From: CAVPEV01 sp963703555
GTDB taxonomy: Bacteria > Actinomycetota > Actinomycetes > Actinomycetales > Cellulomonadaceae
DNA length: 64,000 nucleotides
Assembly: GCA_963703555.1 (NCBI GenBank)
Contig: CAVPEV010000047.1
Location: 62,001 to 126,000, forward strand
Direction of reading: 5' to 3'
The translations under genes and the position numbers were made by a program. How positions within the stretch are numbered: the first letter of the stretch is position 1; every line of letters begins with the position of its first letter. The notes under the pieces were generated by a model. It saw only the letters and a program-made list of their open reading frames with translations, was not told the DNA's origin and ran no database searches. Shown here piece after piece: positions 33,897-42,820 of this stretch.

Positions 33897-33936
33897 CGGC
33901 CCCCGTCGGTGCACCTCGGTGCGTCGGCGGGGGCCG
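33897..33936 (+). terminator. Hairpin terminator after glpK
   Basis: Arms CGGCCCCCG (33897-33905) and CGGGGGCCG (33928-33936) pair perfectly, with a 22-base loop that can pair further inside. It is followed by GTTGCCGT, with no strong U tract. Confidence 0.65.
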
Positions 33937-33991
33937 TTGCCGTCGGAGCAGGATGTCGTGAGACCGGCGGACCACAGGGACGGAGGTCGCG

Positions 33992-34498
33992 ATGAGTGAC
34001 ACGGTGACGGGCAGGTGGCACCCCGACCCGCCTGAGCCAGGGTCGAGCCCGCTCGTCGTCGCAGTCTGCCCCGGCCAGCCGAGCACGGTGCCGGTGGCCG
34101 CCGCCGACCTGGCCGCCGCGCTGAGCACCGGCCTGGTGTGCGTCTGGTCGGACCCGAGCCGCGTCGTCACCGGTCACCGTGCGGACGGGACCCCGGTCAC
34201 CGAGCCCGTCGACCCGGACACTCAGGACCCGGACGCCGACCGCGTCGCCGAGCTCGAGGCGCAGATCGCCGCAGCCGTGGCTCCGCGCGGGGTCAGCTGG
34301 CGGCTCGTCATCGCCGCGGGAGACCCGGCCCGGGCCCTCGCCGCTGCCGGTGAGGCGGTCGGCGCCCGGTTCATCGTCGTGGGTTCCCGGCCGGCCGGCG
34401 TCACCGGCTGGATGCACGAGGTGATCGGCGGGTCCGTCGCCGGTCGGCTCTCGCACTCGCAGCCCCGCCCCGTGCTGATCGTGCCGACGCACCGGTGA
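33992..34498 (+). CDS. Universal stress protein (UspA family)
   Basis: 168 residues, one UspA domain. The N-terminal strand SPLVVAVCPG is followed by a variable region of about 50 residues. The C-terminal ATP-binding signature is seen in VVGSRPAGVTGWMHEVIGGS plus VAGRLSHSQPRPVLIVP (G-2x-G-9x-G-S/R pattern). It is cytosolic and probably nucleotide-binding. The stop codon lies inside a 23-bp-period repeat (34487-34525). The crcB pair follows after 62 bp, but a promoter box before crcB suggests separate transcription. Exact role unknown, as for most Usp proteins. Confidence 0.86.
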   Translation: MSDTVTGRWHPDPPEPGSSPLVVAVCPGQPSTVPVAAADLAAALSTGLVCVWSDPSRVVTGHRADGTPVTEPVDPDTQDPDADRVAELEAQIAAAVAPRGVSWRLVIAAGDPARALAAAGEAVGARFIVVGSRPAGVTGWMHEVIGGSVAGRLSHSQPRPVLIVPTHR

Positions 34499-34525
34499 GG
34501 GCTGCGACCACGCACCGGTGAGGGC
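34487..34525. repeat. 16-bp direct repeat across the Usp stop codon
   Basis: ACGCACCGGTGAGGGC occurs at 34487-34502 and 34510-34525 (23-bp period). The first copy encodes the final TH R-stop of the universal stress protein gene, and the second repeats it in the intergenic space. Confidence 0.85.
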
Positions 34526-34548
34526 CGCGGCTCCTCGGCTCGGTCGCG

Positions 34549-34554
34549 TAGCGT
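34549..34554 (+). promoter_or_regulatory. -10 box (TAGCGT) before the crcB pair
   Basis: TAGCGT ends 6 bases before the GTG at 34561 with no ribosome binding site, again fitting a leaderless transcript. No fluoride riboswitch-like fold is seen in the 62-bp gap. Confidence 0.45.
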
Positions 34555-34560
34555 GCCCTC

Positions 34561-34980
34561 GTGACAGGACCGGCTCACCTGCGGCCCGGGCTCGTGCTGC
34601 TCGTCGCGGCTGGCGGCGCCCTGGGCAGCGTCGCCCGCTACGGCGTGACGCTCGCCGTGCGGCCCGTCGGAGGCTGGCCGGTGGGCGTGCTGGCGATCAA
34701 CGTGGTCGGCGCCTTCCTCCTCGGCGGGCTCCTGGAGGTGATCGCCGGGCGTGACCCGCAGACCCCCGGGGCCCGTGCCCTGCGGCTCGGCCTGGGCACC
34801 GGTGTGCTGGGCGGCTTCACCACCTTCGCCACCCTCGCCGTCGACGTGGAGCAACAGCTCGCCGGCGGACGGGCCGGCCTGGCCCTGGCGTACGGCGGCG
34901 CGAGCCTCGTGCTGGGACTGCTCGCGTGCGCAGCGGGCATCACCACCGGCCTGCGCATCCGCGGGGACCGGGCGTCATGA
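34561..34980 (+). CDS. crcB: Fluoride efflux channel subunit CrcB/Fluc (first of pair)
   Basis: 139 residues, four transmembrane helices. GGALGSVARYGV near 17-28 and the conserved INVVGAFLLGGL near 45 are the Fluc signatures. LGTGVLGGFTTFATLAVDVE near 80-99 carries the central Na site and the TFS/TFA pore segment. Such channels export fluoride. In Gram-positives two crcB genes usually encode a heterodimer, as here. The stop overlaps the next crcB start (ATGA). GTG start. Confidence 0.94.
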   Translation: MTGPAHLRPGLVLLVAAGGALGSVARYGVTLAVRPVGGWPVGVLAINVVGAFLLGGLLEVIAGRDPQTPGARALRLGLGTGVLGGFTTFATLAVDVEQQLAGGRAGLALAYGGASLVLGLLACAAGITTGLRIRGDRAS

Positions 34981-35366
34981 CGGCCGCCCTCGTCGCGCTG
35001 TTCGGCGGCCTCGGTTCGGCGGCGCGGTTCGTCGTCGACGGGGTGGTCCGAGCCCGCTCGCGCAGCACCTTCCCGGTGGCGACCCTGGCGATCAACGTGA
35101 CGGGCTCGCTGGTGCTGGGCGTGCTCGTCGGCCTGCGGATCGGTGCAGCCGGCCTGCCCGGTGCGGCCGGTCAGCCTTCCTGGTTCACCGTGGCAGCCAC
35201 CGGCTTCTGCGGCGGCTTCACCACCTTCTCCACGGCCATGGTGGAGACCGTGCGCCTGCTCCAGGCCGACGAGCCGCTGCCGGCGGTGGCCAACGTGCTC
35301 GGTTCGCTGCTGCTGGCGGTGGCCGCCGCCGCCCTGGGTGTCGCCGGCGGCGCGGCCCTCGGCTGA
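34977..35366 (+). CDS. crcB: Fluoride efflux channel subunit CrcB/Fluc (second of pair)
   Basis: 129 residues, four transmembrane helices. It has LGGLGSAARFVVDG-like GGLGSAARF near 10, LAINVTGSLVLGVLVG near 40, and TGFCGGFTTFSTAMVETVRL near 78, the canonical GxxGGxTTFSTF element. It is expected to pair in antiparallel with the product of the overlapping upstream gene to form the two-pore fluoride channel. The ATG at 34977 shares four bases with the upstream stop, so the two subunits are translationally coupled. Confidence 0.94.
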   Translation: MTAALVALFGGLGSAARFVVDGVVRARSRSTFPVATLAINVTGSLVLGVLVGLRIGAAGLPGAAGQPSWFTVAATGFCGGFTTFSTAMVETVRLLQADEPLPAVANVLGSLLLAVAAAALGVAGGAALG

Positions 35367-35423
35367 CGACGTCCGCCGGGGCGCACCGTGGACGGCGCGA
35401 GACCGGCTGTCGGCACCGCCTCG

Positions 35424-35429
35424 TAGGGT
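35424..35429 (+). promoter_or_regulatory. -10 box (TAGGGT) before recQ
   Basis: TAGGGT ends 7 bases before the GTG at 35437. No Shine-Dalgarno sequence is seen. Confidence 0.4.
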
Positions 35430-35436
35430 GGGCGGC

Positions 35437-37410
35437 GTGAGCGACGGGTGGCCGATGGACGACGGGCCCCCGTTCGACCCCTGGCAGGACGGGGCGCCCC
35501 CGTTCGACCCCTGGGGCGAGGACGCACCTGCCGATCCCCGCCCCCGACCCGGCCCGCCCCGCCCCGCCTCAGCGACGTTCGCCGGTCGGGACCCGCTCGA
35601 CGTGCTGCGCACCGTGTGGGGCTACGACAGCTTCCGAGGAGAGCAGGCAGCGGTCATCGACACGGTGCTCACCGGCGGCGACGCGATGGTGCTGATGCCC
35701 ACCGGTGGCGGAAAGTCGCTGTGCTACCAGATCCCCGCGCTGGTCCGCCCGGGCACCGGCGTCGTGGTCTCCCCGCTTATCGCCCTCATGCAGGACCAGG
35801 TCGACGCCCTGTCCGCGCTGGGGGTGCGCGCCGGTTTCCTCAACTCCACGCAGGACCCGGCACAGCGGCGTGCCATGGAGTCCGCCTTCCTCGCCGGCGA
35901 GCTCGACCTGCTCTACCTCGCCCCGGAGCGGCTGCGCGTGCCCGAGACCCTGGAGCTGCTCGGGCGCGGGCACGTCGCGCTGTTCGCGATCGACGAGGCA
36001 CACTGCGTGTCCCAGTGGGGGCACGACTTCCGCCCCGACTACCTGCAGCTGTCCGTGCTGCACGAGCGCTGGCCGGACGTCCCGCGGATCGCGCTGACGG
36101 CGACGGCCACCGCGGCGACCCGGGCCGAGATCGTCGAACGGCTGCAGCTGGGCCGGGCGCGGCAGTTCGTCGCGAGCTTCGACCGGCCCAACATCCAGTA
36201 CCGGATCGTGCCGAAGTCGAACCCGCGCGCCCAGCTGCTCGAGCTCATCCGCACCGAGCACGCCGGGGACGCCGGCATCGTCTACTGCCTGACCCGTGCG
36301 TCGGTGGAGCAGACGGCGCGGTTCCTCGTGGAGCAGGGGATCCCGGCCCTGCCCTACCACGCCGGGCTCGACCGCCTCACCCGCACGGCGAACCAGGCCC
36401 GCTTCCTGCGCGAGGACGGCTTGGTGATGGTCGCGACGATCGCGTTCGGCATGGGGATCGACAAGCCGGACGTGCGGTTCGTCGCACACCTGGACCTGCC
36501 GAAGTCCGTCGAGGGCTATTACCAGGAGACCGGCCGGGCCGGGCGCGACGGCCTGCCGTCGACGGCCTGGCTGGCTTACGGGCTGGCCGACGTCGTCCAG
36601 CAGCGCCGACTCATCGAGGGCTCGGACGGCGATGCGACGCACAAGCGCCGGCTGTCCGCCCACCTGGACGCGATGCTCGCCCTGTGCGAGACGGTGGGCT
36701 GCCGGCGGTCGGCCATGCTGGCCTACTTCGGCGAGACGACCGGCCCGTGCGGCAACTGCGACACCTGCCTGGCCCCGCCGGACGCGTGGGACGGCACCGC
36801 GGCGGCGCAGCAGCTGCTCTCCGCCGTGGTCCGGCTGGAGCGGGACCGCCGCCAGCACTACGGCGCCGGCCACCTGGTGGACATCCTCCGGGGCCGGCGG
36901 ACCCCCCGCGTCGCACAGCTCGGGCACGACGCGCTGAGCGTGTTCGGGATCGGCCCGGACCTGTCGGAGGCCGAGTGGCGGGGCGTGGTCCGTCAGCTAC
37001 TGGCGCAGGGCCTGCTCGGCCTGGACACCGACGGGTACGGCACGCTGCGGCTCACCGAGGAGAGCGCCGCGGTGCTGCGTGGGGAGCGGTCGGTGCCGCT
37101 GCGCCGGGAGACCGCCCGCCCGGCTCGTCCGCCGCGCACGTCCCGTCGCGCGCCGGGCGCCGGCACCGCCACCGAGCTGGACCCCGCCGACGCAGGGCTG
37201 TTCGAGGCGCTGCGCGCCTGGCGGGCGGGCGTCGCGCGGGCGCAGGGCGTGCCGGCCTACGTCGTGTTCCACGACGCCACGCTGCGCGAGCTCGCGCAGC
37301 GCCGCCCGGTCACGGTCGAGGGCCTCGCCGGGGTGCCGGGCATCGGCCAGGCCAAGCTCGAGCGCTACGGCGCCGACGTGCTCGAGGCCGTCCGAGCCGC
37401 CACGCCGTGA
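35437..37410 (+). CDS. recQ: ATP-dependent DNA helicase RecQ
   Basis: 657 residues, a 3'-5' helicase acting in recombination and fork repair. The N-terminal 45 residues are disordered and include a duplicated PPFDPW element. Helicase motifs follow: I MPTGGGKSLCYQ, II DEAHC (IDEAHCVSQWGHDFRP with the RecQ aromatic loop), V/VI IAFGMGIDKPDVRF and QETGRAGRDG. The RecQ zinc site is seen as CETVGCRR and CGNCDTC near 415-445. A winged-helix RQC domain and a C-terminal HRDC domain (VFHDATLRELAQRRP) complete it. GTG 35437 was chosen for the -10 box just upstream, and an ATG six codons later is an alternative. Confidence 0.95.
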   Translation: MSDGWPMDDGPPFDPWQDGAPPFDPWGEDAPADPRPRPGPPRPASATFAGRDPLDVLRTVWGYDSFRGEQAAVIDTVLTGGDAMVLMPTGGGKSLCYQIPALVRPGTGVVVSPLIALMQDQVDALSALGVRAGFLNSTQDPAQRRAMESAFLAGELDLLYLAPERLRVPETLELLGRGHVALFAIDEAHCVSQWGHDFRPDYLQLSVLHERWPDVPRIALTATATAATRAEIVERLQLGRARQFVASFDRPNIQYRIVPKSNPRAQLLELIRTEHAGDAGIVYCLTRASVEQTARFLVEQGIPALPYHAGLDRLTRTANQARFLREDGLVMVATIAFGMGIDKPDVRFVAHLDLPKSVEGYYQETGRAGRDGLPSTAWLAYGLADVVQQRRLIEGSDGDATHKRRLSAHLDAMLALCETVGCRRSAMLAYFGETTGPCGNCDTCLAPPDAWDGTAAAQQLLSAVVRLERDRRQHYGAGHLVDILRGRRTPRVAQLGHDALSVFGIGPDLSEAEWRGVVRQLLAQGLLGLDTDGYGTLRLTEESAAVLRGERSVPLRRETARPARPPRTSRRAPGAGTATELDPADAGLFEALRAWRAGVARAQGVPAYVVFHDATLRELAQRRPVTVEGLAGVPGIGQAKLERYGADVLEAVRAATP

Positions 37411-37426
37411 GCCGGCGGCAGCCCCC

Positions 37427-37459
37427 GGGCCGGCGCGTTCGTCCCCGGCGCGCCGGCCC
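37427..37459. terminator. Bidirectional hairpin between convergent recQ and hydrolase genes
   Basis: Perfect 11-base arms GGGCCGGCGCG (37427-37437) and CGCGCCGGCCC (37449-37459) with an 11-base loop sit midway between the two stop codons. Confidence 0.65.
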
Positions 37460-37498
37460 GGTAGCGCGCCACCCGATGCGCGACGGCGGACCGCGCCC

Positions 37499-38323
37499 TC
37501 AGCGGCCGGCCGTCCCGGCCGCGGCGTCAGCCCTGGCCAGCGCCGCGTCGACGGCGGCGAAGAACTCGTCGCGCGCCTCGCGGCGCACGTTGTGCCCGGT
37601 CGGCAGCGGCACATGCACCAGGCGGGGGCCGAGCACGCGCCGCGCGGCCTCGATCGCCGCGGGCGTCACCACCGATCCGCGCTGCGGGTCACCGGTGACC
37701 AGGGTGACCGGCACCCGGACCTCGGCCAGCGCGGCGGGCCAGTCGCGGTCGTTCCAGCGGTGCGGCAGATCGACGACGCGTTGGGCGAAGGCCACCTTCG
37801 AGCGGGCCCACGGGCCGTGCTCGTCGTCGGGCCACTGCGGGTCCTGCGCCCGGGAAAGCGCGAGCAGCTGCGCCTCGGTGCGCCCTGCGAACGTGTGCAC
37901 CCAGTCGGCCATGCCAACCGGCACCCCGCGGGCGTCGTCCTCGTCCTCGGACCAGGCGGGGTCCTCGAGGATCAGCGCCGCGACGAGGTCCGGCTCGCGC
38001 AGCGCCAGCTCCTCCGCGGTCGCACCGCCCATCGAGTGCCCCACCACCACGACCGGCCGGCCCACGACCGTCCGGACCACCGCGGCCGCGTCGGCAGCGA
38101 GCGCCGCGATGCTGAACGGCTCCTCCGGCAGGCCGGACGACCCGTGGCCGCGCGCGTCGGGTGCGACGACGGTCCGCCCGGACGCGAGGTGGTGGACCAG
38201 CGGCGTCCAGCACTCCCCGGAGTCCGCGAACCCGTGCAGGGCTAGCACCGGCAGTCCCGGCCCCTCGCCGGAGGCCCGCCAGGCCACGTGCCCGACCCGG
38301 CCGGACCGCGCGGCGGTGCTCAT
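37499..38323 (-). CDS. Alpha/beta hydrolase
   Basis: 274 residues. The fold reads oxyanion LALHGFADSGECW near 29-41, nucleophile elbow VGHSMGG near 97-103, Asp in VTGDPQRGSV near 213, and His in TGHNVRREARDEF near 249. It resembles small soluble esterases and C-C bond hydrolases, and the substrate cannot be told. The ATG (38323) overlaps the stop of the aldo-keto reductase gene by four bases, so they form a coupled pair that perhaps acts on the same carbonyl or ester compound. Confidence 0.9.
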   Translation of the reverse strand: MSTAARSGRVGHVAWRASGEGPGLPVLALHGFADSGECWTPLVHHLASGRTVVAPDARGHGSSGLPEEPFSIAALAADAAAVVRTVVGRPVVVVGHSMGGATAEELALREPDLVAALILEDPAWSEDEDDARGVPVGMADWVHTFAGRTEAQLLALSRAQDPQWPDDEHGPWARSKVAFAQRVVDLPHRWNDRDWPAALAEVRVPVTLVTGDPQRGSVVTPAAIEAARRVLGPRLVHVPLPTGHNVRREARDEFFAAVDAALARADAAAGTAGR

Positions 38324-39348
38324 CGGGCCTCCACGGCGTACGGCTCGATCGCGGCGAGCTCGGCATCGGTGAGCGGCGGGGCGTCCAGCGCGGCGACGTC
38401 GTCCGCCAGCTGTGCCACGGAGCTCGCCCCGACCAGCGCGCTGGTCACCCGCGGGTCCCGCAGCACCCAGGTGAGGGCGAGCTGGGCGAGCGTCTGCCCA
38501 CGGCCGCGCGCGATCGCGTCGAGCGCCCGGGCGCGGGCCAGGTAGGCGTTGTCGATCTCGCTGGCCGACAGGAACCGGCCCTGTGCCGCACGGGAGCCGG
38601 CCGGGACGTCGCCGGCCAGGTAGCGCGACGTGAGCAGCCCCTGGGCGAGCGGGGAGAACACCACCATCCCGATGCCGAGGTCGGCGACCGCGTCGAGCAG
38701 CGACTCCGTCTGGTCCGCGGCCACCCGCTCCACGTGCCGGTTGAGCATGGAGTAGCTCGGCTGGTGGACGAGCAGCGGGGTGCCGAGGTCGGCGAGCGCC
38801 CGGTGGGCGGCCCGGGTCTGCGCCGGGGGGTAGTTGGAGATACCGACGTAGAGCGCCTTGCCCTGCTCGACGGCGGTGTGCAGGGCGCCCATCGTCTCCT
38901 CCACCGGCACCGAGGGGTCCGGACGGTGGGAGTAGAAGATGTCGACGTAGTCCACGCCGAGCCGGCGCAGCGACTGGTCGAGGGAGCCGAGCAGGTACTT
39001 GCGGGACCCGCCGTCGCCGTACCGGCCGGGCCACATCTCGTAGCCGGCCTTGGTGGAGATGACGAGCTCGTCGCGGTACGCCCGCAGGTCGGTGGCGAGG
39101 ATGCGGCCGAGCGTCTGCTCGGCCGAGCCGGCCGGCGGCCCATAGTTGTTGGCCAGGTCCAGGTGGGTGATGCCCAGGTCGAACGCCCGCAGGACGACGT
39201 CCCGCTGGGTGGCGAACGGCCGGTCGTCGCCGAAGTTGTGCCAGAAGCCCAGCGAGATCGCCGGCAGGTCCAGCCCGCTGCGCCCGGCCCGGCGGTAGGG
39301 CATCTGGCCGTAGCGGTCGTCGGCGGCGCGGTGCGGTGCGAGCGGCAT
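38320..39348 (-). CDS. Aldo/keto reductase, L-glyceraldehyde-3-phosphate reductase-like (YghZ type)
   Basis: 342 residues, a TIM-barrel NADPH enzyme. The catalytic tetrad is visible: Asp and Tyr in HLDLANNYGPP near 60, Lys in VISTKAGYE near 97, and His in FYSHRPDP near 140. The SLGFWHNFGDD and NNYGPPAGSAE segments match the YghZ/Gpr branch, which reduces L-glyceraldehyde-3-phosphate and methylglyoxal-like aldehydes. GISNYPPAQ near 165 and the C-terminal cofactor loop GASSVAQLADDV near 310 are normal. First gene of a two-gene operon with the hydrolase downstream. Physiological substrate not certain. Confidence 0.92.
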   Translation of the reverse strand: MPLAPHRAADDRYGQMPYRRAGRSGLDLPAISLGFWHNFGDDRPFATQRDVVLRAFDLGITHLDLANNYGPPAGSAEQTLGRILATDLRAYRDELVISTKAGYEMWPGRYGDGGSRKYLLGSLDQSLRRLGVDYVDIFYSHRPDPSVPVEETMGALHTAVEQGKALYVGISNYPPAQTRAAHRALADLGTPLLVHQPSYSMLNRHVERVAADQTESLLDAVADLGIGMVVFSPLAQGLLTSRYLAGDVPAGSRAAQGRFLSASEIDNAYLARARALDAIARGRGQTLAQLALTWVLRDPRVTSALVGASSVAQLADDVAALDAPPLTDAELAAIEPYAVEAR

Positions 39349-39595
39349 CGATCGGGTCCTCTCGGGCTGGCGGTGCGTCCACGCTAGTCGTGTCAGGGTC
39401 GTCACCCGGCTCCGCGGTCGGACCTCGACGGACGGCGCGCACGGCTGCCTGCCCGGACGACCGGATACCGCCCAGCGTCCAGCACGGCCCGGGGCTCCGC
39501 GACCGCGCGACCGAGGGGCGCAGGCTAGCGTAGTGATGCCCCGGATCACCGCATCCGCGCGGGCCGGCGTCCGGGGCACCGTGAAGGAAGGTCAG

Positions 39596-42160
39596 ATGGT
39601 CGCGCCGACGACTCAAGCGGCCCTTCGGGGCCTGACGTCGAACGAAGCCGCCGAGCGCCTGGCACTGGACGGCCCCAACGAGCTGCCGACCGCACAGCGA
39701 CGCAGCCTGCTCCGGCAGACCTGGGACGTCGTCCGGCAGCCGATGCTGTTCCTCCTGCTCGTCGCGGGCACGGTGAACTTCATGCTCGCCGCCCCGCTGG
39801 ACGGCGCGATCCTGATGTCCTTCGTCGTCGTGGTCATCGGGATCTCCATCTACCAGGAGCACCGCACCGAGAACGCCCTTGCCGCACTCCGCGACCTGTC
39901 CTCGCCCCGCGCGCTCGTCCTCCGCGACGGCCGGCCGGTCCGGATCCCCGGCCGCGAGGTGGTGCGCGGCGACCTCGTCCAGCTCGCCGAGGGCGACCGG
40001 GTGCCGGCCGACGCCGTGCTGGCGGACTGCGCCAACCTGTCCGTCGACGAGTCCGCGCTGACCGGTGAGTCCGTCCCGGTGCGCAAGACCGCCGCGAGTT
40101 CGCAGGTGCTGGCCGGACCCGTGGCCCAGCCCGGCGGCGACGCCACGCCGTGGCTGTTCTCCGGCACGCTGGTGGTCAAGGGCCACGGGACGGCTCTGGT
40201 CAAGGAGACCGGTGCGGGCACTGCGCTGGGCCGGATCGGCACCGCGCTGCGCACCATCGAGGTGGAGCGCACCCCGTTGCAGCGGGAGATCGACCGCCTG
40301 GTCCAGGTGATCGCCATCCTGGGCCTGGCCGCTGCCGCGATCGTCGTGACCGTCTACGGGCTGACCCGGGGGAACTGGCTGGAGGGCCTGCTCGCCGGGA
40401 TCGCCACAGCGATGGCCATGCTGCCGGAGGAGTTCCCCGTCGTCCTCACGGTGTTCCTGGCCCTGGGCGCCTGGCGGATGTCCCGCAAGCACGTGCTCAC
40501 GCGACGGTCGCCTGCCATCGAGACGCTGGGTTCCGCGACGGTGGTCTGCGTGGACAAGACGGGCACGCTGACGCTGAACCGGATGACGGTGCGCCAGCTC
40601 GTCGTGGACGGGCAGGTGTACGTGCTCGACGATCAGCCGCTCCCCGAAGCGTTCCACCCGATCACCGAGACGTCGGCGCTCGCCTCTCCCATCGACCCCT
40701 TCGACCCGATGGACACGGCGTTCAAGGTCCTCGGCGACCGGTACCTCGCCGGCACCGAGCACCTGCACCCCGACTGGCAGCTCGTCCAGGAGTACCCGCT
40801 GTCCGAGGAGCTGCTCGCGCTGTCGAACGTGTGGCGACCCGCCGACGGCGGTCCGTACGTCGTCGCGGCCAAGGGAGCACCGGAGGCCATCGCCGAGGTG
40901 TGCCACCTCGACGCCGACCAGGTGGCCGATCTGACGGCGCAGGTCGAGACCGCCACCGCGAACGGACAGCGGGTCCTCGCAGTTGCCCGGGGCCGCTGGC
41001 CCGTGGATCGGCCGCTGCCCGCCGCCCAGCACGACATCGACTTCGAGTATCTCGGGCTGGCGGGACTCCTCGACCCGGTCCGCCCCGGCGTCCCGGAGGC
41101 GGTGCGCGACTGCGCCCGGGCCGGCGTGCGCACGGTCATGATCACGGGCGACTACCCGGGCACGGCCTTGGCGATCGCCCGGGAGATCGGGCTCGACGAC
41201 CAGGGCGGCTGCATCACCGGGCCCGAGCTGGCCGGGATGACCGACGACGAGCTCGCGCGCCGAGTCCGGGCGGTGAACGTGTTCGCGCGGATGGTCCCCG
41301 AGCAGAAGCTCCGGCTCGTCCGCGCGCTGAAGTCCGCGGGCGAGGTCGTGGCCATGACCGGCGACGGTGTCAACGACGCCCCCGCCCTGCGGGCCGCCGA
41401 CATCGGGCTGGCGATGGGCGCGCGCGGGACGGACGTCGCCCGGGAGTCCGCGGCTCTCATCATCACCGACGACGACTTCACCTCGATCGCCGCGGGCATC
41501 CGGGCGGGCCGCGGCATCTTCGACAACCTGCACAAGGCGCTGTCCTACGTGATCGCCGTGCACGTGCCGCTCGTCGGCATGTCCCTGGCACCCCTGCTGT
41601 TCACGGACTGGCCGATCGTGCTGCTGCCCGTGCAGATCGCCTTCCTCGAACTGATCATCGACCCCGCGTGCTCGATCGTGTTCGAGGCCGAGGAGATCGA
41701 CCCGAAGGTCATGGAACAGCCGCCGCGCGGCCTCGGCGAACCGATGTTCGGCCGGCACGTCCTGACCATCGCGGTCCTGCAGGGCGTGTGCGTCCTGCTC
41801 GTCGCGCTCGGCGTCTACCTGTCGGCCGTGCTCGCCGATCGCCCCGCGGACGTCGTCCGGTCCATCACCTTCGTCACCCTGGTGGTCGCCAACCTCGCAC
41901 TGATCCTCGTCAACCGGTCGTGGCGACTGTCCGTCTGGCGCACGTTCCGCGAGCGGGAGAACCACACCGTGCGCTGGATCCTCGGTCTGGCGCCGGCCCT
42001 GCTCGTCGTCGTGGTCACCGTCCCGGGTCTGCGCGCCGCCTTCAGCCTCGGGGCCATCCGTCCCGTCGACTGGGGCGTCGCCGTCGCGGCGGGCGTCGTG
42101 AGCGTCGCGTGGTTCGAGATCTACAAGGCCGTCGGCCATCCCCGCCAGGTGCGGCGCTGA
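39596..42160 (+). CDS. Cation-translocating P-type ATPase (P2, PEEFP subgroup)
   Basis: 854 residues. It pumps a cation, probably Ca2+ or a similar ion, using ATP. The actuator motif LTGES is near 160, membrane motif MLPEEFPVV lies in M4 near 280, the phosphorylation site DKTGTLT is near 318, nucleotide-binding KGAPE is near 424, and hinge MTGDGVNDAP is near 586. M6 reads ELIIDPACSIVFEAE, with acidic and Asp/Pro residues likely to bind the ion. The PEEFP box differs from the PEGLP of classic Ca pumps, so specificity is open. ATG 39596 follows GAAGGAAGG. It is transcribed alone from a divergent promoter opposite the aldo-keto reductase gene. Confidence 0.93.
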   Translation: MVAPTTQAALRGLTSNEAAERLALDGPNELPTAQRRSLLRQTWDVVRQPMLFLLLVAGTVNFMLAAPLDGAILMSFVVVVIGISIYQEHRTENALAALRDLSSPRALVLRDGRPVRIPGREVVRGDLVQLAEGDRVPADAVLADCANLSVDESALTGESVPVRKTAASSQVLAGPVAQPGGDATPWLFSGTLVVKGHGTALVKETGAGTALGRIGTALRTIEVERTPLQREIDRLVQVIAILGLAAAAIVVTVYGLTRGNWLEGLLAGIATAMAMLPEEFPVVLTVFLALGAWRMSRKHVLTRRSPAIETLGSATVVCVDKTGTLTLNRMTVRQLVVDGQVYVLDDQPLPEAFHPITETSALASPIDPFDPMDTAFKVLGDRYLAGTEHLHPDWQLVQEYPLSEELLALSNVWRPADGGPYVVAAKGAPEAIAEVCHLDADQVADLTAQVETATANGQRVLAVARGRWPVDRPLPAAQHDIDFEYLGLAGLLDPVRPGVPEAVRDCARAGVRTVMITGDYPGTALAIAREIGLDDQGGCITGPELAGMTDDELARRVRAVNVFARMVPEQKLRLVRALKSAGEVVAMTGDGVNDAPALRAADIGLAMGARGTDVARESAALIITDDDFTSIAAGIRAGRGIFDNLHKALSYVIAVHVPLVGMSLAPLLFTDWPIVLLPVQIAFLELIIDPACSIVFEAEEIDPKVMEQPPRGLGEPMFGRHVLTIAVLQGVCVLLVALGVYLSAVLADRPADVVRSITFVTLVVANLALILVNRSWRLSVWRTFRERENHTVRWILGLAPALLVVVVTVPGLRAAFSLGAIRPVDWGVAVAAGVVSVAWFEIYKAVGHPRQVRR

Positions 42161-42223
42161 GCCTCGGCACGACAACGGCACCCGCCGGCGCGCCGGCACG
42201 CCGCCCGGTGCGAGGATCGCCCG

Positions 42224-42688
42224 GTGCTGCACGTCGCCTTCGTCGAACCCCGGATCGCCGGCAACACCGGCAACGCCATCCGGATGGTCTCGGGGACCGG
42301 GGCGACGTTGCACCTGGTCGAACCCCTCGGCTTCGACCTGTCCGAGCCGAGGCTGCGCCGCGCCGGGCTCGACTACCACGACCTCGCCCACGTCGAGGTG
42401 CACCCCTCGTTCGCGGACCTGCTCAGCGCCCTCCCCGCCGCGCGGGTGCTCGCCTTCACGACGCAGGCGTCCGTGAGGTTCACCGACCTGCGGTACCGGG
42501 ACGGCGACATGCTGCTGTTCGGCCCCGAACCGACCGGGCTGCCCGAACCCGTGCGCAGGGACCCACGGATCACCGAGCAGCTGCGCATCCCGATGCTGCC
42601 GGGTCGCCGCTCCATGAACCTCGCCAACGCCGCGGCGGTCGCCACCTACGAGGCCTGGCGCCAGCTCGGCTTCCCCGGAGCCGTGTGA
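42224..42688 (+). CDS. trmL: tRNA (cytidine/uridine-34-2'-O)-methyltransferase TrmL
   Basis: 154 residues from a GTG, the usual compact SPOUT enzyme length. It methylates the ribose of the wobble base in leucine tRNAs using S-adenosylmethionine. N-terminal VEPRIAGNTGNAIRM is near 8-22, with the RAGLDYHDL segment near 46. The SAM knot reads LFGPEPTGLP near 97-106 and RIPMLPGRRSMNLANAAAVA near 120-139, where SMNLxNxxAV is the TrmL hallmark. It sits between the ATPase and marR genes with no obvious functional link. Confidence 0.93.
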   Translation: MLHVAFVEPRIAGNTGNAIRMVSGTGATLHLVEPLGFDLSEPRLRRAGLDYHDLAHVEVHPSFADLLSALPAARVLAFTTQASVRFTDLRYRDGDMLLFGPEPTGLPEPVRRDPRITEQLRIPMLPGRRSMNLANAAAVATYEAWRQLGFPGAV

Positions 42689-42774
42689 GCCGGCACCCGG
42701 AGCCGCCCGAGCCGCACGGCCGCAGCCACCTGGCCTGGGCCCGCCGCACCCGTGGTGCAGATCACCCCGTCGGC

Positions 42775-42820
42775 GGTTGCGCAGGGCAACCGGAACGCCT
42801 ACTCTTGCGTGCAGCAACCA
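42775..42820 (+). promoter_or_regulatory. marR promoter with two matching palindromic operators
   Basis: A -35 box TTGCGC (42777-42782) and a -10 box TACTCT (42800-42805) are 17 bp apart. Palindrome GGTTGC-N5-GCAACC (42775-42791) covers the -35. TTGC-N5-GCAA (42805-42817) begins at the end of the -10. Same half-site and same 5-bp spacer in both. AGGAGG follows at 42824-42829. The layout fits MarR autorepression. Confidence 0.65.

Noticed and set aside
31562..34492. 976-residue minus-strand frame over glpF-glpK-usp
   Set aside because: It is antisense to three genes with unmistakable family motifs and has no domain of its own.
34499..34560. Fluoride riboswitch upstream of crcB
   Set aside because: The 62-bp gap is too short, is occupied by a repeat and a -10 box, and shows no matching fold.
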